Assembly (NCBI GenBank): GCA_002479215.1
Contig: DLME01000251.1
Location: forward strand, 1-9,863
Length of the DNA stretch: 9,863 bases
From: Syntrophaceae bacterium UBA7544
GTDB taxonomy: Bacteria > Desulfobacterota > Syntrophia > Syntrophales > Smithellaceae
Reading direction: 5' to 3'
Within the stretch, counting starts at the first letter, position 1, and each line of letters begins with the position of its first letter. Positions 1 through 4,369 of this stretch are shown piece by piece. The notes under the pieces are model-generated. The model was given only the letters and a program-made list of their open reading frames with translations, searched no databases and had not been told where the DNA came from. The position numbers were made by a program, and so were the translations under genes.

Positions 1-655
1 ATTATATGCGGAACAAGGTTTTCCGTACCAAACATCATTGTAAAAGCTATGGTAATAAAACTGCCGGTTATGAGAACAAAATAAAGAAGCGGATGAATGC
101 CTGAGCTCGCATAGACAATGCGCTGTCTCCTCATTTCACTCGCCTGGTTCATTATTTTCACAGATTCCATTAAAAAAATTTTCTGCGTTTCGTTTTTCGG
201 TTGAAAACTGCCGTACAGCAGCCACAATTTTTCCTGTATTTTTTCCACCTGAGGACTTCTCTGCCCCTTGGCCATTTTTTGCCACTCGTCGTTTATGATG
301 GCATTTACATAATTAGTCAGTTCGCTTTTAAGCTGGGCGCGAAATCCGGCAGGAAAGGCCGTTGCATCATGATAAAGCGACGCGATACAATTAGCTTCAT
401 TGCTCGTCACTTCACTTGCCTTATCGAAATCCTGCCATGTAATGATGACCGTAAAGGCAAGAAGGACGGCATAAATGACGCCGAGAGTAGTAAAAATAAA
501 CCGGCAACATCATTGTGGAGTTTGCATTTGTCATGCGGATAAAATTTCCGGATAATGATAAGGCCGGTTATAGATAAAGCTACATAGATAGCAACCATGA
601 GAGAACCAAGCAACGACGTCGATATGTGAATGAGCAAAATTTGGATGAATGACAT
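1..655 (-). pseudogene. DUF4239 (bestrophin-like) membrane protein, frameshifted and cut by window edge
   Basis: The reading starts at an ATG (653-655) preceded by a GAGG Shine-Dalgarno at 666-669 on the minus strand. The first ~52 residues contain a hydrophobic segment (~12-35) and the HNDVAG motif typical of DUF4239 proteins. The frame then runs into non-homologous sequence. The family continuation (FIFTTLGVIYAVLLAF, then WQDFDKASEVTSNEAN, ..EWQKMAKGQ.., and a further hydrophobic segment near the left edge) is read in the next frame. One missing base in the T-run at about 498-502 explains the switch. About 217 residues are visible if the frames are joined; the C-terminus lies outside the window. 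Family members are integral membrane proteins of ~250 residues with no firmly established function. The frameshift could be a real mutation, a sequencing error in a homopolymer, or less likely recoding. The family call is from recognised motifs and is fairly secure. Confidence 0.75.
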
Positions 656-764
656 AATTTTTTCCTCAAAATTTCCACTTTAAGAATGTATTACAATTAA
701 TCTTGAACGCATTATTTTCCCGAGCAACAATAAAAATTTTAAATTTAATCTTTCTATCTGATTA

Positions 765-781
765 AAAGTTATCATAACTTT
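765..781. promoter_or_regulatory. 17-bp palindrome, operator-like
   Basis: AAAGTTAT, C, ATAACTTT forms perfect 8-bp arms around a single central base. It lies between two divergently oriented genes, about 75 bp upstream of the candidate promoter for the rightward gene and ~110 bp upstream of the leftward start codon. The symmetry suggests binding of a dimeric regulator. The regulator is unknown and chance is possible in such AT-rich DNA. Confidence 0.35.
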
Positions 782-854
782 AGTTGTTTATAAACCCCAA
801 AAAAGTTTTACTTTTATCGTGTATAAAAAGCATATCCGGGAGAAATTTTTCCAC

Positions 855-883
855 TTGACAGGCAATCACCGGCTCTGTATGCG
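855..883 (+). promoter_or_regulatory. Candidate sigma-70 promoter for the phosphotriesterase-like gene
   Basis: A perfect -35 box TTGACA (855-860) is followed after 17 nt by TATGCG (878-883), which matches the -10 consensus at only three positions. The expected start near 890 would give a leader of about 70 nt containing the hairpin at 916-938. The -35 region CTTGACAGGCAA (854-865) recurs exactly at the cyclase promoter (3357-3368). Confidence 0.4.
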
Positions 884-915
884 AATAGATCATTAATTAT
901 TAACAAGTATTCTTC

Positions 916-938
916 CGGCTTGAATCTAAAACAAGCCG
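916..938 (+). promoter_or_regulatory. Leader hairpin upstream of the phosphotriesterase-like gene
   Basis: CGGCTTG (916-922) and CAAGCCG (932-938) form a perfect 7-bp stem with a 9-nt loop. The stem ends 9 nt before the Shine-Dalgarno AAGGAGG (948-954). It has no following T-run, so it is not an intrinsic terminator. It could stabilise the mRNA 5' end or serve as a protein-binding site. Confidence 0.4.
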
Positions 939-961
939 CATAATAAAAAGGAGGAAAAACC

Positions 962-1990
962 ATGGACAAACGAAGAGTCCTCGCCAAGGCGAAAGTTACG
1001 GCAACACCGTCGGGCATGATCAACTCGGTCTGGGGACCCATCTCTCCCGACAAGCTGGGAACAACGCTTGTGCACGAACATTTTTCCTTTGCTTACCCCA
1101 ACTGGCATGCGGATGAAACAATGGCGCCCTATGATTACAAGGCAGTGCTTAAAACCAATCTTGGTGTTATCAAGATAGCGCAAAAATACGGTATTAAAAC
1201 AATCATTGATGCCACAACCAATGATGTGGGTGGACGCAATCCTCTATTATACAAAGAGCTGGCCAAGAAAACCGGTATGAATATCATTTGCTCCACCGGA
1301 CTCTATACGGAGCATGAAGGTTCTCCAGCCTACTGGAAGACGAGGATAGTTTGGGGCATGGATATTTCCAAAATGATGTCCGAGCTCTTTATTAAAGAAA
1401 TCAATCAGGGTATCGGCAAGACCGGCGTCAAAGCTGGGGTAATTAAATGTGGAACTAGCGGCGGCGGCACAATCTCTCCCTATGAAACGGCAGTCCTGAA
1501 AGCAGCGGTTGTCGCACAAAAGGCCACTGGTGTGCCCATCATTACCCATACGGACGGCCCATTAGGCGGCGTTGAGCAGGCTGATTTATTCCTCGCAGAA
1601 GGCGCTAATCCAAAAAAAGTCATGATCGGCCATGTATCCAACTCTAAAGATATCGAATACCATAAGGCCATTCTCGCCAAGGGCGTGTACATTGCCTTCG
1701 ATCGCATCGGCCTGGATATCATTACGCCGTTTGATGTCAACGTAAAAAACGTGGCTGAACTCTGTAAATTAGGTTTTGCCAACAAAATCATGCTTTCCCA
1801 TGATACGGTCAATGTCTGGTTAGGCCGTATGACCGAGGTGCCGGAAAATTATCAAGCGGGTTTTAAAAATTGGCAGATTGACCACATATCCAAGGATTTC
1901 CTCCCGGCCCTAAAAGCCCAGGGTGTGACCGACGCGCAAATCAAAACCATGATGGTGGATAACCCCAGAAATTTGTTTCTGGGCCAATAA
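962..1990 (+). CDS. Phosphotriesterase/lactonase-family metal-dependent hydrolase
   Basis: This 342-residue protein belongs to the amidohydrolase superfamily, phosphotriesterase family, which uses a binuclear metal centre in a TIM barrel to hydrolyse phosphotriesters, lactones or related esters. All expected ligands are in place: HEH near the N-terminus (H38, H40), the Lys that becomes carbamylated in VIKCGTS (K162), H196 in THTDG, H224 in GHVS and D281 in SHD. The C-terminal MMVDNPRNLF is also typical of the family. Length agrees with the family (~320-350). There is no signal peptide, so a cytoplasmic location is expected. The start is fixed by AAGGAGG 7 nt upstream. The gene stands alone, with a terminator after it. 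The true substrate cannot be told from the sequence; many relatives labelled phosphotriesterase are natural lactonases, including quorum-quenching ones. Confidence 0.88.
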   Translation: MDKRRVLAKAKVTATPSGMINSVWGPISPDKLGTTLVHEHFSFAYPNWHADETMAPYDYKAVLKTNLGVIKIAQKYGIKTIIDATTNDVGGRNPLLYKELAKKTGMNIICSTGLYTEHEGSPAYWKTRIVWGMDISKMMSELFIKEINQGIGKTGVKAGVIKCGTSGGGTISPYETAVLKAAVVAQKATGVPIITHTDGPLGGVEQADLFLAEGANPKKVMIGHVSNSKDIEYHKAILAKGVYIAFDRIGLDIITPFDVNVKNVAELCKLGFANKIMLSHDTVNVWLGRMTEVPENYQAGFKNWQIDHISKDFLPALKAQGVTDAQIKTMMVDNPRNLFLGQ

Positions 1991-2027
1991 AATATTTACA
2001 CTTAACCCCGGTAAACATTAAAACAGC

Positions 2028-2085
2028 GGGGCACTTCCCCTATCTATATTGATATTGATTTAACATAGGAAGTGCCTCATTTTTA
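2028..2085. terminator. Probable bidirectional intrinsic terminator
   Basis: Arms 2028-2043 (core GGCACTTCCCCTAT) and 2065-2078 (ATAGGAAGTGCC plus TC) pair over about 14 bp with a 2-nt bulge and a loop of about 21 nt. On the plus strand the stem is followed by five T (2080-2084) and then AATTTT. Read leftward it is followed by TTTT (complement of 2020-2023). It sits between the convergent phosphotriesterase-like gene and rpoH, where a shared terminator makes sense. Confidence 0.65.
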
Positions 2086-2112
2086 ATTTTGCATTTATAA
2101 ATTTTCAAGAAA

Positions 2113-2186
2113 TGGGATCAGATCTTGACGGCCTGTTGCCCAAATAAGTTTTGCAATGCAAGATTTCGGGGACATCATACTAGTTT
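2113..2186. mobile_element. Possible remnant of an IS200-like/RAYT-associated element
   Basis: The stretch begins with TGGGATCAGATCTTGAC and ends with CGGGGACATCATACTAGT. From memory, both resemble terminal or flanking sequences found next to transposase_17 (REP-associated tyrosine transposase) genes in proteobacteria. No transposase fragment is left between them, only about 45 nt including TTGCAATGCAA. This is recollection, not a database match, so confidence is low. Confidence 0.3.
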
Positions 2187-2200
2187 CCTTTCTGTATCCA

Positions 2201-3046
2201 CTATTTATCCGGTTTCAAATACGGCAGGGCCAGTTGCACTTTTTTCAGTGCTTGTTTTTCGATTTGGCGCGCCCTCTCCCGCGTTATGTTGAATTTGTTG
2301 CCTATTTCCTGTAAGGTTTCAGGATTGTCCGCCATTACGCGATTTAGGATAATATAACTCTCCCTTTCGCTGAGATTAGTCAGAGCGTTGGCAATATTTT
2401 GTTTGACCAAACTTTTTTCTTCATTTTTAATCAAAGCTACTTCTTGATCATCACCTTCATAAGCAAGCAAATCAATATGTGTGGTGTCTCCTTCGTCGCC
2501 GATAAATTCATGCAAGGATACATCGCGCGAACCCATGCGCAAGTCCATTTCCGCCACCTCGGAGCCTTTGACTCCCAGAGCTTCGGCTATTTCGGCAAAC
2601 TCCGGCTTTTTTTTCGAAAGCGCCTCCAATTGTTTTTTAGCCTGGCTCAATTTGAAAAAGAGTTTTCTCTGCGCCTGCGTCGTGCCTATCTTAACGATGC
2701 TCCAGGACTTGATAAGATAATTTTGAATGTAGGCGCGAATCCACCATACCGCGTAAGAAATGAGGCGGTAGCCTTTGTATGGATCAAATTTTTTCACGGC
2801 GTGGATAAGACCGATATTGCCTTCCTGAATTAAATCAGCCAGTTTGAATCCGTAGTTGCGGTATTCATGGGCAATCTTGACTACAAAACGCAAATTAGAA
2901 ACTACCAGCTTTTCGGCGGCTTCCATGTCATTGTGCTTTTTCAGACGCACTGCGAACTTGAATTCATCTTCCGCGGTCAAAAGCGGAAAGTGGTTAATTT
3001 CCGAAATATATAAATCAAGAGTACCGACTACTACAGGCAGCTTCAC
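2201..3046 (-). CDS. rpoH: RNA polymerase heat-shock sigma factor (sigma-32, RpoH)
   Basis: A 281-residue group-2 type sigma-70 factor, almost the length of E. coli RpoH. It directs core RNA polymerase to heat-shock promoters. Region 2 is clear: DLIQEGNIGLIHAVKKFDP (~71-89, core binding) and the -10 recognition helix with SYAVWWIRAYIQNYL (~97-111). The RpoH-specific box QRKLFFKL (126-133) separates it from housekeeping or RpoS-type sigmas. Region 4.2 has a helix-turn-helix in TLQEIGNKFNITRERARQIE (244-263). The start is GTG (3044-3046), supported by AGGAGG (3055-3060) 8 nt upstream; there is no upstream ATG and the next Met is residue 41. Divergent from the cyclase-clpB-htpX genes, of which clpB and htpX are classical heat-shock genes, so it may regulate its own neighbourhood. 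Confidence 0.93.
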   Translation of the reverse strand: MKLPVVVGTLDLYISEINHFPLLTAEDEFKFAVRLKKHNDMEAAEKLVVSNLRFVVKIAHEYRNYGFKLADLIQEGNIGLIHAVKKFDPYKGYRLISYAVWWIRAYIQNYLIKSWSIVKIGTTQAQRKLFFKLSQAKKQLEALSKKKPEFAEIAEALGVKGSEVAEMDLRMGSRDVSLHEFIGDEGDTTHIDLLAYEGDDQEVALIKNEEKSLVKQNIANALTNLSERESYIILNRVMADNPETLQEIGNKFNITRERARQIEKQALKKVQLALPYLKPDK

Positions 3047-3051
3047 CGATC

Positions 3052-3068
3052 AGGCCTCCTTTAGACCT
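3052..3068 (-). promoter_or_regulatory. Small hairpin embracing the rpoH ribosome-binding site
   Basis: In the rpoH leader, AGGTC (complement of 3064-3068) can pair with GGCCT (complement of 3052-3056) using one G-U pair. The 7-nt loop TAAAGGA holds part of the Shine-Dalgarno, and two of its G residues are in the stem. A weak, five-pair stem over the ribosome site of a heat-shock sigma gene could act as a simple thermosensor, as the rpoH mRNA does in enteric bacteria by a different structure. Stability was not computed. Confidence 0.25.
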
Positions 3069-3122
3069 TTATAGTTCAAAAAAATAGGCTCATGAATAGC
3101 GAATTAGTTACTCATAATAGGC

Positions 3123-3151
3123 TTTTTATCCAACTAAATTTTTCCGGTCAA
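3123..3151 (-). promoter_or_regulatory. Candidate sigma-70 promoter for rpoH
   Basis: On the minus strand, TTGACC (3151-3146) is followed after exactly 17 nt by TAAAAA (3128-3123). The boxes match the consensus at five and four of six positions. Transcription would begin near 3116 and give a leader of about 70 nt. The leader has a direct repeat AGCCTATT, seen as AATAGGCT at 3085-3092 and 3116-3123 on the plus strand. Confidence 0.5.
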
Positions 3152-3163
3152 GTAATTTTTAAC

Positions 3164-3212
3164 GAGACTCAAATTTCAGAAACGAAGTGCACTGAAATTT
3201 GATAGTCGAATT
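3164..3212 (+). repeat. 49-nt hairpin repeat, copy 1
   Basis: Starts GAGACTCAAATTTCAG and ends TGATAGTCGAATT. GACT pairs with AGTC and CAAATTTCAG with CTGAAATTTG, leaving a 2-nt bulge on the 3' side and a 12-nt loop containing CGAAGTG. It matches copy 3 at 45 of 49 positions. It lies upstream of both divergent promoters and so is probably not part of either transcript. Confidence 0.85.
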
Positions 3213-3215
3213 AAT

Positions 3216-3264
3216 GAAACTCAAATATTGCCAGTGAAGCGCAGCAATATTTGTAAGTTGAATT
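3216..3264 (+). repeat. 49-nt hairpin repeat, copy 2 (covariant stem)
   Basis: Same length and layout as copy 1 and separated from it by 3 nt. Starts GAAACTCAAATATTGC and ends GTAAGTTGAATT. The stem arms CAAATATTGC and GCAATATTTG differ from copy 1, yet every change on one side is matched on the other. The outer pair is A-T instead of G-C. The loop is CAGTGAAGCGCA and keeps the GAAGYG core. Confidence 0.85.
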
Positions 3265-3333
3265 GATCCCGCCATGGGCGGAGGGCATCGCAGGTGCCCG
3301 TGATTAATTCCGTTAGCGCAGCGTATCGGGATT
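3265..3333. repeat. Cluster of three hairpins next to the repeats
   Basis: Three consecutive inverted repeats: CCGCC/GGCGG (3269-3273, 3277-3281, loop ATG); GGGCA/TGCCC (3283-3287, 3295-3299, loop TCGCAGG); ATTCCG/CGGGAT (3307-3312, 3327-3332, one T-G pair, loop with AGCGCAGCG). Alternatively GATCCCG (3265-3271) can pair with CGGGATT (3327-3333) and enclose the middle hairpin. No T-runs follow, so these are not terminators. They look like a REP/BIME-type palindromic cluster. Confidence 0.5.
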
Positions 3334-3357
3334 TATGCTTTAATAACAAGTCTCTTC

Positions 3358-3386
3358 TTGACAGGCAAACGATCATTGTTTATTCT
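3358..3386 (+). promoter_or_regulatory. Promoter for the diadenylate cyclase gene (and probably clpB-htpX)
   Basis: A perfect -35 TTGACA (3358-3363), a 17-nt spacer and TATTCT (3381-3386, four of six matches) form a good sigma-70-type promoter. The start would be near 3393, about 20 nt before the ATG. No sigma-32 consensus -10 (CCCCATNT-like) is visible here. The -10 lies within a perfect inverted repeat (3375-3399). Confidence 0.6.
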
Positions 3387-3399
3387 ATAGATAAACAAT
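3375..3399. promoter_or_regulatory. Inverted repeat over the -10 region, candidate operator
   Basis: ATTGTTTAT (3375-3383) and ATAAACAAT (3391-3399) are perfect 9-bp inverted arms with a 7-nt spacer TCTATAG. The repeat covers the -10 box and the expected transcription start, a standard place for a repressor site. If part were transcribed, only the right arm would be in the mRNA, so a DNA-level role is more likely than an RNA hairpin. The binding protein is unknown. Confidence 0.55.
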
Positions 3400-3412
3400 C
3401 TAAGGAATTGAA

Positions 3413-4285
3413 ATGAAATCGATAAATAAAACCATGATTGAACATGCCATTAAAATCGCGTATGCAGTCAAGGCCGATTCATTGCTCGTCTGCGTTGATA
3501 TCATACGGGATATTACCACTATAGCAGAAGAAATGAAAAAACCTATCGGCGTAATTATCGTTACACGTGAGGATGAAGAACTCTCCGAAGACATTAAGAA
3601 ATTTGCCAAAAAATTGGATGTTCCCAACGTTAATTTAACCCGTATGGGAAAAATTAAAATAGCCGTAGCCAAAGGAATAGTTTTAGGCTTTTTTAAAAAA
3701 GGAGATAAAATAGTCTGTTTGAGCGGTGTGCCCAAGTTCGGCTATGCCGATAGCATCATTGTGATTGATGTCGGCAAAGAATTTGAAATTTTAACATCTG
3801 ATTTTATCACTGATGTTCTTGAGAATGTACAGCCGGAAGTCTTCAACGCGGTCTTAAATCTTGCCTGCGAGCTGGCTGCCCAAGGTCGAGAATACAGAAA
3901 AGTTGGAACGATCTTTGTGCTGGGAGATGATGAGAAAGTCATGCAGCTTTCCCGGCAAATGATTATCAACCCATTTTTAGGATATTCGGAAGAACAACTT
4001 AACATTTTGAATCCGGAACTTGAAGAAACGATCAAAGAATTATCGGCAATCGACGGCGCCTTTATTATCAAAGAAAACGGAGTCCTCGTTAGCGCCGGAA
4101 GACATCTGAATGCCGCCATAGACAGCCGTGATTTTCCTGCCGGTTTGGGGAGCCGCCATATCGCCGCCGCCGGCATCACTAACGTAACCCAAGCAGTGGC
4201 TATAGTCATTTCCGAATCGTCGGGAAATGTGACTGTTTTTAAAAACGGTAAACTGTTTGTCACCATTGAAAAGCCGGTAGAGTAA
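3413..4285 (+). CDS. Diadenylate cyclase (DAC/DisA_N domain) with PK_C-like N-terminal domain
   Basis: A 290-residue protein predicted to make cyclic di-AMP from two ATP. The C-terminal part (~165-288) is a DAC domain: DGA at 214-216, GLGSRH at 244-249, then AAAGITNVTQAVAIVISESSGNVTVFKNGKL (key positions S267, E268, S270, G271, K277, G279). The N-terminal ~150 residues look like the pyruvate kinase C-terminal (PK_C) fold, an arrangement I associate with archaeal DacZ and deltaproteobacterial relatives. No transmembrane helix is seen, unlike CdaA, and no DisA DNA-binding domain, so it should be soluble. One oddity: the family RHR motif reads RHI (R248, H249, I250), so one ATP-contacting Arg is absent; whether this subgroup normally has a non-Arg there needs an alignment. 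AAGGA (3402-3406) supports the start. Next gene clpB begins 84 nt downstream. Confidence 0.85.
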   Translation: MKSINKTMIEHAIKIAYAVKADSLLVCVDIIRDITTIAEEMKKPIGVIIVTREDEELSEDIKKFAKKLDVPNVNLTRMGKIKIAVAKGIVLGFFKKGDKIVCLSGVPKFGYADSIIVIDVGKEFEILTSDFITDVLENVQPEVFNAVLNLACELAAQGREYRKVGTIFVLGDDEKVMQLSRQMIINPFLGYSEEQLNILNPELEETIKELSAIDGAFIIKENGVLVSAGRHLNAAIDSRDFPAGLGSRHIAAAGITNVTQAVAIVISESSGNVTVFKNGKLFVTIEKPVE

Positions 4286-4286
4286 T

Positions 4287-4335
4287 GAGACTCAAATTTC
4301 AGGAACGAAGTGAAATGAAATTTGTTAGTCGAATT
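4287..4335 (+). repeat. 49-nt hairpin repeat, copy 3 (between cyclase gene and clpB)
   Basis: Begins 1 nt after the cyclase stop codon. Differs from copy 1 at four positions: loop or loop-proximal (17, 27, 29) and bulge (39). The paired arms GACT/AGTC and CAAATTTCA/TGAAATTTG are intact. Like copy 2 it is followed directly by ATCCCG, which here starts a small CCC/GGG hairpin (about 4337-4352) just before the clpB ribosome site. In this position it would be transcribed. Confidence 0.85.
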
Positions 4336-4369
4336 ATCCCGGCAAAGCAGGGGTAACGAGGATAAAAAT

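Larger units (their letters stand above)
656..961. other. AT-rich divergent intergenic region
   Basis: No gene is seen in these ~300 bp between the minus-strand DUF4239 gene and the plus-strand phosphotriesterase-like gene. The region is strongly AT-rich. It contains a 17-bp palindrome (765-781), a candidate sigma-70 promoter for the rightward gene (855-883), an 11-bp palindrome TTAATTATTAA (893-903), a 7-bp leader hairpin (916-938) and the strong ribosome site at 948-954. No clear promoter for the leftward gene was found. Confidence 0.6.
3047..3412. other. Divergent intergenic region rpoH / diadenylate cyclase
   Basis: No gene is seen in these 366 bp. The left end holds the rpoH ribosome site, leader and promoter. 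The right end holds the cyclase promoter with an inverted repeat. The 170 bp between the two promoters are filled by two tandem 49-nt hairpin repeats (3164-3264) and three GC-richer hairpins (3269-3333). Confidence 0.7.

Noticed and set aside
201..542. 113-codon plus-strand open frame
   Set aside because: It lies opposite the two recognisable halves of the DUF4239 gene and its protein shows no family features; a shadow frame.
1247..1812. Long minus-strand frames opposite the phosphotriesterase-like gene
   Set aside because: They are antisense shadows of a gene with all family metal ligands and have no recognisable domain or ribosome site.
3164..3264. Two tandem repeats considered as a CRISPR remnant
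   Set aside because: Only two units with a 3-nt gap, stems that differ in sequence, a third copy 1 kb away, and no cas genes; it is a dispersed palindromic repeat.
4322..4369. Upstream in-frame ATG adding 16 residues to ClpB
   Set aside because: It lies inside hairpin repeat copy 3, has no ribosome site, and adds residues unlike any ClpB N-terminus; ATG 4370 has a good ribosome site.
4286..4369. Sigma-32 promoter or CIRCE operator directly before clpB
   Set aside because: No CTTGAA plus CCCCAT-like pair and no TTAGCACTC inverted repeat is present here.
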